Assembly (NCBI RefSeq): GCF_023016045.1
Contig: NZ_JALKAP010000004.1
Coordinates: forward strand, 1 to 64,000
Length of the DNA: 64,000 nt
Reading direction: 5' to 3'
From: Marinobacter sp. S6332
GTDB taxonomy: Bacteria; Pseudomonadota; Gammaproteobacteria; Pseudomonadales; Oleiphilaceae
A model generated the notes under the pieces. That model did no database searches, was not told the origin of the DNA, and worked only from the letters and a program-made list of their open reading frames with translations. A program made the position numbers and the translations under genes. The stretch's first letter is position 1. Each line of letters begins with the position of its first letter. Positions 47,162 through 56,052 of this stretch are shown here, piece by piece.

Positions 47162-47995
47162 CTACTGAAGCAAAGCCATAGCCGCTTCCATCTGGGCGTT
47201 CAGGTCTTCTTCTTCGCTCATATCAATATTCGGGTCAAGGCCAAGACGATCAAATGCTGAAATGGTAGACCAGTCCATTTGCGCCCAAGGGTGCTCAGTG
47301 CCAGCAACCAGTTGTAGGTTTGCCACCATAACCAAGTCAGCATAGTCGGCGGCTGGTACTTCCCTTTGGAAGTTCGAGAATTCTAGAGGAACATTCTGCA
47401 AATCCTTGGGGAAATCCCACTTCTTAAGAATGGCGACACCAATTTTAGGGTGCAACTCCTCAATGATGTTATCCAGCACAATGCTGCTGATCTGCAAGTC
47501 TTCGTCTTCCACGTAGCGCAAAATGGGCAGAACACCAATGAGGTGAACCAAACCAGCCAAAGTAGCTTGATCCGGCTTCAGTTTGATGTAGTGCTGGGCC
47601 AGTACGTGGCATACGCCCGCAACCTCAGTACTGGTTTGCCAAGTTGCGCGCAGACGCTTGTCGATCATTTCAGAGGTTGCCTGAAACATCTGCTGCATGG
47701 CCAGACCCATAGCCAAGTTGCTGGTGTAAGCCATGCCTAACCGACTTACCGCCATGTTCAAATTTTCTATGGCGCGGTTACCCCGAAACAAAGGGCTGTT
47801 GCACACACGAATAATACGAGCAGAAAGCGCCGTATCGTTGCTAATCACCTTAACGAGGTCGCCAATTGCAGAGTCTTCTGACTCTGCTATCTCACGCACT
47901 TGAAGTGCAGCTTCCGGTAGGGTGGGGAGTAGCAGCTTGTCGTTTTCGATTGCGGCTGTGAGGTCAGCTTTGATGGTTTCAGCAATATTCGACAT
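47162..47995 (-). CDS. HDOD-domain signalling protein
   Basis: A 277-residue protein dominated by one HDOD domain (about 20-225): LLPTLPEAALQVREIAESEDSAIGDL, VISNDTALSARIIRVCNSPLF, then AVSRLGM. HDOD domains resemble HD phosphohydrolases but lack metal ligands and act as scaffolds in signalling. No output domain is attached. Its 3' end touches the structured stretch at 47 kb. The gap to ygfZ upstream is 118 bases, so it may have its own promoter. Confidence 0.87.
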   Translation of the reverse strand: MSNIAETIKADLTAAIENDKLLLPTLPEAALQVREIAESEDSAIGDLVKVISNDTALSARIIRVCNSPLFRGNRAIENLNMAVSRLGMAYTSNLAMGLAMQQMFQATSEMIDKRLRATWQTSTEVAGVCHVLAQHYIKLKPDQATLAGLVHLIGVLPILRYVEDEDLQISSIVLDNIIEELHPKIGVAILKKWDFPKDLQNVPLEFSNFQREVPAADYADLVMVANLQLVAGTEHPWAQMDWSTISAFDRLGLDPNIDMSEEEDLNAQMEAAMALLQ

Positions 47996-48113
47996 GGTTC
48001 TGTAAGGATCCGCTTGTCAGTTCGAGATGCCCGATGTGTTATTCATCGGGCCCTTCGAAGATCAGAATTGTAAACCCTATTTATAGCAAACTCTCGCGAG
48101 TTTTCCTGTCAAC

Positions 48114-49124
48114 TTATGTATCCTTTAGTTCGGTATCCTCACGTTCGCTCACGGTGTAGGGCAGGGGCTTTTGCTCCAGCAAAGGCACTGATAGACCGTT
48201 CGCAGTGAGTTCGCCGTTAGCGGCATCGTGTCTGATCACCGCAAGTAATTCGCAAGAACCATCATTGAAGCCGACCGCATTAACCACCTCGCCCACTGAA
48301 CGTTCGCCCGCCATAATGGAGGTGCCCGGTGCAGGAATGGAGTCGGTTTTTGCGGCACTAAATCGAAATAGGCTTTTTTTGAGTTGCCCGAGAAAGTGCA
48401 TTCGAGCGATGACTTCTTGGCCGGTGTAACAGCCTTTCTTGAAATGCATGCCACCAAGATGTTGCCAATTGAGCATTTGCGGCACATAGGATTCGCTGGT
48501 AGTCGTGCTCAACATTGGAACTCCGGCGGCAATTTCAGAAGCTTGCCAATCGGCTAGGGTTTTCTGGGGGATGCTCTCTAGACCAACATCGTTTGCACTG
48601 ATTTGCCAGAGTTCAAAACGCGGCAGCCCCTCAGCTGTACTTTCTGTCCGAATTAAAAACCCTGAGTTCAGCTCCAGAGTATCTCCAGAGGACGCCAGGG
48701 TGCTTAGATTATCTCCAGCAAGGCTCGATGCAGCCTCATTGCCTAGCAGCCCAATGATTTGTGCCTCTGTTTGCAGTTCCATAGAGGTGCCACGAAAGAG
48801 CATCAAGTATTTGCGCAAGTGGCTCATGATGGATTCTGCCAGCTCGGAGGGCAGGTCCATTAGAATGTCCTCACCATCGCGGACTAAACGCGTCAGGCAG
48901 TAGGCCCGTCCTTTAGGTGTGGCACCTGCGGCACGAGGTGATTTGCCGGTTTTTACGTCGTCAAGATTTTGGCTCAGCTGGCCTTGCAGAAATTTATCTA
49001 CTCCTGGTCCGGAGATGCGAACCAGAACGCGATTGGTTAGGACAGCGCGACCGGAAGCTGGGGGTGGAAACTCCGCGGATGTGTAGACAGCCGGGGCTGA
49101 AACAGGTGCTTCTGTACCAGTCAT
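48114..49124 (-). CDS. ygfZ: YgfZ, folate-dependent tRNA-modification/Fe-S protein
   Basis: A 336-residue protein with the aminomethyltransferase-like fold and the diagnostic KGCYTGQEVIARMHFLG motif containing the essential cysteine. YgfZ uses tetrahydrofolate to help the activity of radical Fe-S enzymes such as MiaB. It follows ygfX by 21 bases on the minus strand, downstream of nadB-sdhE-ygfX. Confidence 0.93.
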   Translation of the reverse strand: MTGTEAPVSAPAVYTSAEFPPPASGRAVLTNRVLVRISGPGVDKFLQGQLSQNLDDVKTGKSPRAAGATPKGRAYCLTRLVRDGEDILMDLPSELAESIMSHLRKYLMLFRGTSMELQTEAQIIGLLGNEAASSLAGDNLSTLASSGDTLELNSGFLIRTESTAEGLPRFELWQISANDVGLESIPQKTLADWQASEIAAGVPMLSTTTSESYVPQMLNWQHLGGMHFKKGCYTGQEVIARMHFLGQLKKSLFRFSAAKTDSIPAPGTSIMAGERSVGEVVNAVGFNDGSCELLAVIRHDAANGELTANGLSVPLLEQKPLPYTVSEREDTELKDT

Positions 49125-49145
49125 TGGAGAACTCCGGGCAAAATG

Positions 49146-49607
49146 TTATTTAGAGGGTTGCTGAGCGCGTCCGAGTCGGAGCCACATTCTCAGGCGACGA
49201 AACTGATCTTCGGGTAGGTTACCAGCAATCCGTGTGGCGGAGAGTAACACTACCGAGTATGCAGTATATTTGGAGGCGACAGGCTTGAGTTTCAAGAGCG
49301 CAATCTTGGAGTTCATGCGGCTCGAAGGGCAAGCGCTCACCGCGAGAACTTGCCCATTGCCGAGGCGTGCGTAGAGGGTGTTTTGATTCTGGCTCAAGCC
49401 CACAACCGCCGATGCCCCAACCAAAAGCCCGTTTATTCGGTATTGGAATAGAGCGCCCGCTAGAGTTAGTGGCACCAGCCCGTACATCCAGTTTTTTCCT
49501 GCAGCGCCGGCAATCAATAAGAAAATGCTTACAGCCAGCCATGGTGCGGCAGCTAGGCAGCCAACAGCACCACAGCGTGTTAGCTTCAGATCAATCTGGC
49601 TGGACAC
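49146..49607 (-). CDS. ygfX: YgfX/CptA-like membrane protein
   Basis: Start taken at GTG 49607, giving 153 residues and a 17-base overlap with the sdhE end; the longer frame to 49697 runs through sdhE and looks artificial. Two adjacent membrane segments (about 15-55) and a soluble tail ending [15 protein letters not shown] match the YgfX family, which sits beside sdhE in most gammaproteobacteria and has been linked with cell-division toxicity in E. coli. The role in this organism is open. Confidence 0.7.
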   Translation of the reverse strand: MSSQIDLKLTRCGAVGCLAAAPWLAVSIFLLIAGAAGKNWMYGLVPLTLAGALFQYRINGLLVGASAVVGLSQNQNTLYARLGNGQVLAVSACPSSRMNSKIALLKLKPVASKYTAYSVVLLSATRIAGNLPEDQFRRLRMWLRLGRAQQPSK

Positions 49608-49881
49608 GGGTAAGAATAATATCAACGATGCGCTGAAGATCGGCATCTTCTGGGCGGCTGCGCTGCATAAACCACTCGAAGATATCGGTGTCTTCACAGG
49701 TTAGAAGTTTCTCGTAGCGCGCCTGATCCCCCGCATCCAAATCAAGATAGGCTTCTTCTAGAAATGGGATCAGTAGGACGTCCAACTCCAGCATGCCACG
49801 ACGGCTGTGCCACCAGAGGCGTTTGAACTCTGGGTTTTCTGAAGAACGGAGGGTGTCTTGCATAGTTGCTCTCTTGGTCAT
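49591..49881 (-). CDS. sdhE: SdhE, flavinylation factor for succinate dehydrogenase
   Basis: A 96-residue protein (90 if ATG 49863 is used, which has a better ribosome site) with the RGMLELD motif of SdhE in [17 protein letters not shown]. SdhE promotes covalent FAD attachment to SdhA and FrdA. It lies 4 bases after nadB and overlaps ygfX, in the common sdhE-ygfX pair. Confidence 0.94.
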   Translation of the reverse strand: MTKRATMQDTLRSSENPEFKRLWWHSRRGMLELDVLLIPFLEEAYLDLDAGDQARYEKLLTCEDTDIFEWFMQRSRPEDADLQRIVDIILTRVQPD

Positions 49882-49885
49882 CCCT

Positions 49886-51511
49886 TTACGGCGAAGGGGT
49901 TCTGTAGGTCGTTGGTATCAGTACGGTATCACGGGCTTCGTGTAGTAGTCCCGGATAATCCAGTGTGTAGTGCAGGCCGCGGCTTTCTTTTCGCTGCAAT
50001 GCTGAACAGATAATTAAGTCAGATACTGTGACCAAGTTTCTCAACTCCAACAGGTCGTTGGTTACTCGGTAGTTGCTGTAAAATTCGCTGATTTCGGCGG
50101 ACAGTAGATCAACCCGGTGCTTCGCCCGTTGAAGGCGCTTGGTAGTGCGCACAATGCCCACGTAATCCCACATAAAATGACGCAGTTCGTCCCAGTTGTG
50201 GGAGATCACAACGTCTTCGTCGGAATCTCGAACCTGGCTTTCGTCCCATGCCGGTGCATCTGGCGGAGGTGGAATGTCTGCTTCCCTTCGCGTTATATCG
50301 GCGGCAGCGGCTCGGCCATATACCAGGCATTCCAGTAACGAATTGCTAGCCATTCGGTTGGCGCCATGAAGCCCGGTAAATCCTGCTTCCCCGACCACGT
50401 AAAGTTGGTTGATATCGGTTCGTGCGCGCTCATCGCTGACAATGCCGCCACAGGTATAGTGCGCGGCTGGAACCACTGGAATAGGCTCGCGGGTAATGTC
50501 GATGCCAAATTCCAGACATTTCTCGTAAATAGTGGGAAAATGATGCCGGATGAAGTCGGCCGGTTTGTGGCTTATATCAAGATACAGGTGGTCGGCACCC
50601 AACCGTTTCATTTCATGGTCGATGGCTCTGGCCACTATATCCCGAGGTGCCAGCTCTCCACGCTTATCAAAACGATCCATGAAGCGAGAGCCATCTGGCA
50701 GTTTCAGTAGCCCACCTTCGCCTCGAACGGCTTCGGTTATCAGGAACGACTTTGCATGGGGGTGGTACAGACAGGTTGGGTGGAACTGGTTAAATTCCAT
50801 GTTGGCCACGCGACAGCCCGCACGCCAGGCCATAGCGATGCCATCTCCAGAGGCGCCGTCTGGATTGGTGGTATACCGGTACGCCTTGGATGCACCGCCG
50901 GTTGCGATAACAGTGAAACGCGCTCTAAAAAGCTCCACATGGTTATCTTCAAGGTTCAGTATGTAGGCGCCAACGCAGCGGTTGCCCGGTAAAGCCAGTT
51001 TACGGTTGGTGATCAAATCTACTGCAACGCGCCCTGATCTGAGTTCAATGTTTGGTCTGGCTTGCGCTTGGGCGGTGAGTGTTGTGGATACGGCGTACCC
51101 GGTGGCATCGGCAGCGTGGATAATGCGTCTATGGCTGTGGCCGCCTTCACGGGTAAGGTGGAGCTGGGCGTCTGTGTCCCGGGTAAAGTCAACACCCGTT
51201 CCGATAAGCCATTCAATGCTTTCTTTGCTGTTCTCTACCGTAAAGCGCACGGCCTCTTCATTGCAAAGCCCGCCACCTGCCGCAAGTGTATCTTGCACAT
51301 GGTTTTCGGTAGAGTCTTGGTCGTCCAGAACGGCGGCGATGCCACCCTGAGCCCAGAGTGTTGCGCCGCTGCTAATGTCGGCTTTGCTTACAACACATAT
51401 TTTTAAATGCTCTGGCAGGTTCAGTGCAACGGTTAAGCCGGCAGCTCCGCTACCAATAATAAGCACGTCGTATTCATAAGGCTGTGGCATCGGGTCGTTA
51501 TCGCAGGCCAT
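49886..51511 (-). CDS. nadB: L-aspartate oxidase
   Basis: A 541-residue flavoprotein starting [23 protein letters not shown] 51490 is an alternative start. FAD-binding [16 protein letters not shown], the HTREGGH-type region [23 protein letters not shown] and the HPT motif in [11 protein letters not shown] are present. It oxidises aspartate to iminoaspartate, the first step of NAD synthesis. Divergent from rpoE; the probable rpoE -35 lies 17 bases upstream of this start. Placement upstream of sdhE, a flavinylation factor, is common. Confidence 0.96.
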   Translation of the reverse strand: MACDNDPMPQPYEYDVLIIGSGAAGLTVALNLPEHLKICVVSKADISSGATLWAQGGIAAVLDDQDSTENHVQDTLAAGGGLCNEEAVRFTVENSKESIEWLIGTGVDFTRDTDAQLHLTREGGHSHRRIIHAADATGYAVSTTLTAQAQARPNIELRSGRVAVDLITNRKLALPGNRCVGAYILNLEDNHVELFRARFTVIATGGASKAYRYTTNPDGASGDGIAMAWRAGCRVANMEFNQFHPTCLYHPHAKSFLITEAVRGEGGLLKLPDGSRFMDRFDKRGELAPRDIVARAIDHEMKRLGADHLYLDISHKPADFIRHHFPTIYEKCLEFGIDITREPIPVVPAAHYTCGGIVSDERARTDINQLYVVGEAGFTGLHGANRMASNSLLECLVYGRAAAADITRREADIPPPPDAPAWDESQVRDSDEDVVISHNWDELRHFMWDYVGIVRTTKRLQRAKHRVDLLSAEISEFYSNYRVTNDLLELRNLVTVSDLIICSALQRKESRGLHYTLDYPGLLHEARDTVLIPTTYRTPSP

Positions 51512-51527
51512 AATGTGGGTGTGTATT

Positions 51528-51554
51528 GAACTAAACTTTACGCTTGCTGTCTAT
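51528..51554 (+). promoter_or_regulatory. Probable sigmaE (AlgU)-type promoter of rpoE
   Basis: GAACTA (51528-51533) and TCTAT (51550-51554) are separated by 16 bases, close to the sigmaE/AlgU consensus GAACTT-N16-TCTGA. This suggests autoregulation. Transcription would start near 51561, which excludes the outermost ATG at 51563 as the real start. Confidence 0.55.
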
Positions 51555-51694
51555 TTGGCCTGATGGATGACTGGCCTTTAATGGCTGGGTCGTCGTTTTC
51601 TAATCACGGGCGCCGGACAGTGAATATGAACCATCAGAAACTCGTATCGGCCGGTAAACTGGCCACCAAACCGGAGCTTACCGGCATAGCGTCC

Positions 51695-52312
51695 ATGGCA
51701 CCCGATAACGAACCAAAGCAGGCAGATCAGCCAGACAGCCAAACCGATCTTCAACTCGTTCGCAAAGTCCGGAACGGTGATCGCGCAGCGTTTGATCTCT
51801 TGGTTGTGAAATACCAGTCAAGGGTGGCTTCAATTATCAGCCGTTATGTCTACGACAGTCAGGAAGTCATGGACCTTACTCAAGAGGCGTTCATCAAGGC
51901 ATATCGTGCCATTGACCGCTTTCGTGGTGATAGTGCTTTTTATACTTGGTTGTATCGGATTGCAGTGAACACCGCAAAAAACCATCTTGAGTCCCGCAGC
52001 CGAAGGCCTCAGGGCAGTGCGGATTCTGCTGAAGCAGAGAACTTTGACGGCGGGCGGCGACTACGCGATGTCGCCTCGCCAGAGCGTTTGCTGCAACGTG
52101 ACCAGTTGCAGAAGGAGCTTAGCAATGCAATTGCCAACTTGCCGGAAGAGCTGCGCTCTGCCTTCCTCCTGCGGGAGTACGACGGCCTCAGTTATGAGGA
52201 CATAGCGCGGATTCTTGAATGCCCCATCGGTACCGTGCGTTCGCGTATTTTTCGGGCCAGAGATGCAGTTGATAAGCATCTGGGGCCTCTGCTCAATCAT
52301 TCGGTGACGTAA
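51695..52312 (+). CDS. rpoE: RpoE/AlgU, envelope-stress sigma factor
   Basis: ECF sigma factor. Region 2 contains AAFDLLVVKYQSRVASIISRYV, DLTQEAFIKAYRAIDRFRGDSAFYTWLYRIAVNTAKNHL; region 4 contains LPEELRSAFLLREYDGLSYEDIARILECPIGTVRSRIFRARDAV. ATG 51695 gives 205 residues, close to the family norm; ATG 51626 would add 23 residues of uncertain reality. It heads a complete rpoE-rseA-rseB-rseC-mucD cluster, and is held inactive by RseA until envelope stress. Confidence 0.94.
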   Translation: MAPDNEPKQADQPDSQTDLQLVRKVRNGDRAAFDLLVVKYQSRVASIISRYVYDSQEVMDLTQEAFIKAYRAIDRFRGDSAFYTWLYRIAVNTAKNHLESRSRRPQGSADSAEAENFDGGRRLRDVASPERLLQRDQLQKELSNAIANLPEELRSAFLLREYDGLSYEDIARILECPIGTVRSRIFRARDAVDKHLGPLLNHSVT

Positions 52313-52327
52313 TTGAAGGTGCATCCT

Positions 52328-52903
52328 ATGGATGATCGTCTCAGAGAAACATTGTCTGCCATGATGGATGATGAGGCCGACGAACTTTCGGTTCGGCGTT
52401 TGTTATCCCATGAAAACCAAGCAGATGTGTGTGCCCAATGGCAGCGGTGGCAAGGTGTGCATGATTTGATGCATCGAGGCCACTCTCCGGCGGAGGGTTT
52501 CGATGTAAGCGCTGCTGTGCGTGAAGAGCTGGATGGCCGGGCAAAATCGCAAACGCCTGCGGTTTCCCGGTATCGCGAGTCGCGACGGCCGTGGCAATGG
52601 CCCGCGGCGGTTGCAATGGTTGCGGCCGCGTTGCTAGTTGGCTTCGGCGCTGGCACAGGTTGGGACTCCGGTGCAGCATCGCCTGCAGGTGCTATAGCAT
52701 CGAACTCCGTAACGGTAACGCCTGTGAATGAAAACGTAGGCGAGGTTGCCCCGGTTCAGGAAGTTACTTTACAGGGGCTTGATGAGAAACAGTGGGAACA
52801 CATGAGCCGCTACCTGCTGGAGCATGCCCAACATAATAGTGTGGGTGCCGGACAGGGTTCGGTGGGCTATGCCCGCCTTGTTAGTGCAAGCGGCGGCTAC
52901 TGA
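52328..52903 (+). CDS. rseA: RseA/MucA, anti-sigmaE factor
   Basis: From ATG 52328 (AAGGTG upstream) 191 residues. The N-terminal RseA domain (DDRLRETLSAMMDDEADELSVRRLL) binds sigmaE in the cytoplasm. One membrane segment (WPAAVAMVAAALLVGFGAG, about 97-115) leads to a periplasmic tail that RseB should cover and proteases cut on stress. The length matches MucA/RseA. Confidence 0.9.
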   Translation: MDDRLRETLSAMMDDEADELSVRRLLSHENQADVCAQWQRWQGVHDLMHRGHSPAEGFDVSAAVREELDGRAKSQTPAVSRYRESRRPWQWPAAVAMVAAALLVGFGAGTGWDSGAASPAGAIASNSVTVTPVNENVGEVAPVQEVTLQGLDEKQWEHMSRYLLEHAQHNSVGAGQGSVGYARLVSASGGY

Positions 52904-52924
52904 CTGTAAGTAATGAAGGTGTCC

Positions 52925-53956
52925 ATGAGCAAAGCTCGTTATTTTGGCCGGAGCCCTACCGATTTGACGTTAAGCGGGTTTTTGGCGCTTTTGTTGGCGA
53001 TGTTTATGCCAGCACATGTAGCTGCTGTTGAGAAAACAGCAGCCGACTGGCTTGAACAATTGGGGCCTGCCCTCAATATGACCTCTTACCGAGGTGTATT
53101 CGTATACGCTCGCGGGGCCAGTGTTCATTCTATGCAGATTGCGCATCGCTATCACAATGGCATTGTTGAGGAGCGGTTGGTAATGCAAGATGGCGGCAGT
53201 GGCGAGATAGTACGCCGGGGCATGAATGTAGTCTGCGTGCTCCCTGAGCAGGGCAAGGTGCATCTTGAGCAAATTATTCCATCGGGGCCATTTGCGGAAG
53301 CTTTCACCAGCAAGCTGGTTCCGGTTAGCCGTTGGTACAGTGCGGAATTAAAGGGTGAAGACCGAATTGCAGGGTATGAGGTGGTTACCATCGGGTTAAC
53401 TGCCAAAGACCGGCATAGATACAGTCACAATCTATGGCTGGAAAAATCTACCGGGCTTTTGGTAAAAAGCCATGTGCGCACAGCAGGCGGTGAGGTACTC
53501 GAGCACTTCCAGTTCACCAGTCTGGAGATTACCGACGATATTCCAGACAGTGAGTTACAGATTCGCACCGAGGGCCGCGAAATTTCCCGTACTTTGGGTG
53601 GTAAAGACTCAGGGGAAGAGTATTCGAAAATGCCGCGCATGCACGGGTGGCATCTTGGTTGGCGGCCGGAAGGATTTGAGCCGGCTGCCGCACCGAGATC
53701 CGGAAAAGGACAGGCGGTAGCATTTTCGGATGGGCTGGCGGCGTTTTCGGTGTTTGTTGAGCCAGCCGGTAAAGTTACTATGCCCACGGGAGCTTCGCGC
53801 ATAGGGGCTACAACCATTTATATGCGACAGCTGGAGAGCGGCGATAGAGCGTTTCTGGTAACCGTGGTGGGCGAATTGCCTCCTGCTTCAGCGCGTCAGG
53901 TGGCCGAGTCTGTTCGAATTGATGAAGCTTTTGTACTGGGTGCCAGAGAACCGTGA
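52925..53956 (+). CDS. rseB: RseB/MucB, periplasmic regulator of sigmaE
   Basis: From ATG 52925 (AAGGTGTCC upstream) 343 residues; ATG 52913 is an alternative. A signal peptide (LSGFLALLLAMFMPAHVAA) precedes a LolA-like lipoprotein-sensing domain (SYRGVFVYARGASVHSMQI) and a C-terminal domain that binds RseA. RseB shields RseA from proteolysis and is released by lipopolysaccharide signals. Its last bases overlap rseC. Confidence 0.92.
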   Translation: MSKARYFGRSPTDLTLSGFLALLLAMFMPAHVAAVEKTAADWLEQLGPALNMTSYRGVFVYARGASVHSMQIAHRYHNGIVEERLVMQDGGSGEIVRRGMNVVCVLPEQGKVHLEQIIPSGPFAEAFTSKLVPVSRWYSAELKGEDRIAGYEVVTIGLTAKDRHRYSHNLWLEKSTGLLVKSHVRTAGGEVLEHFQFTSLEITDDIPDSELQIRTEGREISRTLGGKDSGEEYSKMPRMHGWHLGWRPEGFEPAAAPRSGKGQAVAFSDGLAAFSVFVEPAGKVTMPTGASRIGATTIYMRQLESGDRAFLVTVVGELPPASARQVAESVRIDEAFVLGAREP

Positions 53957-54420
53957 TTACCGAAACTGGAAAAGTTGTGGCCGTTACAGGTGGGCATGCT
54001 TGGGTCCAGACCATCCGCACCAGTGCATGCCAGAGCTGTTCGGCACGCAACGGGTGCGGGCAGAAAGTTTTGGCGTCAGCCACCGGCGGGCGCGCCAATC
54101 AGGTTCGGGTTGTTAATTCCGTAAACGCCTGCGTGGGTGAAGACGTAACTCTTGGTATTGATGAAAGCGCACTCCTCGGTGCGTCACTGCTAGTGTATGC
54201 GCTCCCGTTACTGCTCATGGTGGTGGCCAGCATGGTTGGTCACCAACTTTCCGGTGGCAGCGATGCTTTTGCTATGGCTGGCGCTGCTGTCGGGCTTGCA
54301 TCAGGCTTTTTAATCAGCCGAAAATTACAACGCCGGAATGCCGGCAGCTATGAACCCAGACTGCTTCGGGTTAACCGTATCCCGGCCGGAGTGGTTTCCC
54401 ATTCAGACTCGCTAACATGA
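53953..54420 (+). CDS. rseC: RseC/MucC family membrane protein
   Basis: A 155-residue protein starting with GTG (overlapping the rseB stop as GTGA). The N-terminal cytoplasmic part has clustered cysteines (CQSCSARNGCG) that probably bind an Fe-S cluster; two membrane segments follow (LLVYALPLLLMVVASMVG and AMAGAAVGLASGFLI). Homologues take part in reducing SoxR or in sigmaE control. It sits in its standard place between rseB and mucD. Confidence 0.9.
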   Translation: MITETGKVVAVTGGHAWVQTIRTSACQSCSARNGCGQKVLASATGGRANQVRVVNSVNACVGEDVTLGIDESALLGASLLVYALPLLLMVVASMVGHQLSGGSDAFAMAGAAVGLASGFLISRKLQRRNAGSYEPRLLRVNRIPAGVVSHSDSLT

Positions 54421-54438
54421 CTAACAGGGGATCCTGAT

Positions 54439-55914
54439 ATGCTGAGAATAGCACCAGCAATGACCCGGTTTTCCCCGGCATCACTCACTCAGAGGGTGCC
54501 GGCTTCTGTGCTGATGATGCTACTTGCGATTTTACTTTTGGTTTGGACTCAGACAAGTTTGGCGCGGGGCCTGCCAGACTTTACTGGGCTGGTTGAAGAA
54601 AATGCAGATGCAGTAGTCAATATAAGTACCACTAGTGCAGCATCAGCTGGGAATACACGCTTCCACGGTTTGCCTTTTGATGAGCGACAGCTCGACCAGC
54701 TGCCAGAGTTTTTTCAAGAATTCTTTCGTGGGCCTCAATCGCCTTTTGGCGGAGCACCGGGAAGTTCTCAGCCCCGCCGCTCTATGGGTTCGGGGTTCAT
54801 TGTGTCAGCTGATGGTTACGTGCTGACGAATAACCATGTGGTTGAAGGTGCCGACGAGATTATCGTTCGGCTCAACGATCGACGTGAGTTGCCCGCCACG
54901 CTGGTTGGTACAGACCCTCGCTCAGATATGGCTGTACTGAAATTGGATAATGGCGATGATTTGCCTGTCGTTAAAACAGGGCGCTCCAAAGATCTCAAAG
55001 TGGGTGAGTGGGTATTCGCCATTGGTTCTCCGTTTGGTTTTGATTACACGGTTACCGCGGGTATTGTCAGTGCCTTGGGGCGGTCACTCCCATCAGAAAA
55101 CTATGTACCCTTCATCCAGACAGACGTAGCCATCAACCCTGGTAACTCCGGCGGTCCGCTGTTTAATCTGGACGGTGAAGTTATTGGTATTAACTCCCAG
55201 ATCTACACCCGCTCTGGCGGCTTCATGGGTGTCTCGTTTGCCATTCCTATTGATGACGCCATGAGCGTATTTCGCCAGATTCGTGATAAAGGTTCAGTTT
55301 CCCGAGGTTGGCTGGGTGTGCTGATTCAAGAGGTGAATCGGGATTTGGCTGAGTCGTTTGGCCTTATGCGCCCAAGGGGTGCGTTGATCGCAGAAGTGAT
55401 GGACGGCTCGCCAGCTCAGGCAGGCGGATTGCAGTCTGGAGATATTGTTCTTGAGTACGATGGTGAAGACATTCACTTGTCGTCAGATCTTCCGCCAATG
55501 GTTGGTCGCACGCCAGTAGGCGAGTCCGCTCGCTTGACCGTTCTTCGCAGTGGAAAAGAGATTACGCTGGATGTGGAAATCGGCCAACTGCCGGATGAGC
55601 GCGGGTCGCAACAAGCGGCACCCTCGAGTGATAACTCGTCTACAGCGCCTCTTGGGCTTACCGTTGAGCCATTGGCCCCGGATTTGGCCGATTCCATCGG
55701 AGTATCCGGCGGTGTTGTAGTGACCGGCGTTGGCAGGGGGCCAGCTTACAATGCGGGCATTCGTGCGAGAGACGTTATCACCGAAATTAACAGGAAGGCC
55801 GTATCCTCAGTCGAGGACTTCCGAAAAGTTGTCAGAAGCTTGCCGGAAGGGCGGGCGGTCTCCGTTCGCGTAGTGCGTCAGGGGCGTGCAATTTATTTGG
55901 TAATGAAGCCCTAA
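54439..55914 (+). CDS. mucD: MucD/DegP-like periplasmic serine endoprotease
   Basis: A 491-residue HtrA-family protease with a signal peptide (SVLMMLLAILLLVWTQTSLA). Catalytic triad: H in VLTNNHVVEG (near 130), D in RSDMAVLKLD (near 162) and S in NPGNSGGPLFN (near 234). Two PDZ domains follow (about 275-370 and 405-485). It degrades misfolded envelope proteins and, in Pseudomonas, lowers sigmaE activity. Last gene of the cluster; a terminator hairpin follows. Confidence 0.95.
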   Translation: MLRIAPAMTRFSPASLTQRVPASVLMMLLAILLLVWTQTSLARGLPDFTGLVEENADAVVNISTTSAASAGNTRFHGLPFDERQLDQLPEFFQEFFRGPQSPFGGAPGSSQPRRSMGSGFIVSADGYVLTNNHVVEGADEIIVRLNDRRELPATLVGTDPRSDMAVLKLDNGDDLPVVKTGRSKDLKVGEWVFAIGSPFGFDYTVTAGIVSALGRSLPSENYVPFIQTDVAINPGNSGGPLFNLDGEVIGINSQIYTRSGGFMGVSFAIPIDDAMSVFRQIRDKGSVSRGWLGVLIQEVNRDLAESFGLMRPRGALIAEVMDGSPAQAGGLQSGDIVLEYDGEDIHLSSDLPPMVGRTPVGESARLTVLRSGKEITLDVEIGQLPDERGSQQAAPSSDNSSTAPLGLTVEPLAPDLADSIGVSGGVVVTGVGRGPAYNAGIRARDVITEINRKAVSSVEDFRKVVRSLPEGRAVSVRVVRQGRAIYLVMKP

Positions 55915-55947
55915 TAGCGTTATCCGATAACCCGCTGGCGATAGTAA

Positions 55948-55994
55948 AAAAGCCTTCAGGCCTGATGTTAAAAACGACAGGTCTGGAGGCTTTT
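55948..55994 (+). terminator. Terminator after mucD
   Basis: A 17-pair stem with two G-U pairs: AAAAGCCTTCAGGCCTG (55948-55964) against CAGGTCTGGAGGCTTTT (55978-55994), with a 13-base loop. It ends the sigmaE cluster and could act on both strands, since the stem ends in A and T runs. Confidence 0.75.
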
Positions 55995-56002
55995 GTTATA
56001 AT
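55974..56002 (+). promoter_or_regulatory. Possible promoter of the CHASE-GGDEF-EAL gene
   Basis: TATAAT (55997-56002) is perfect, and ACGACA (55974-55979, four of six) is 17 bases upstream. It overlaps the mucD terminator hairpin, so the two may compete. The gene starts at 56053. Confidence 0.45.
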
Positions 56003-56052
56003 GCCTCGCGCCAAAACTAGAGCTGCCACGGAACGGATCAGGTTAACGTATT

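Noticed and set aside
46951-47181. A 76-codon frame through the structured stretch
   Set aside because: Composition follows the hairpins, with no ribosome site or domain, and it overlaps the HDOD gene end.
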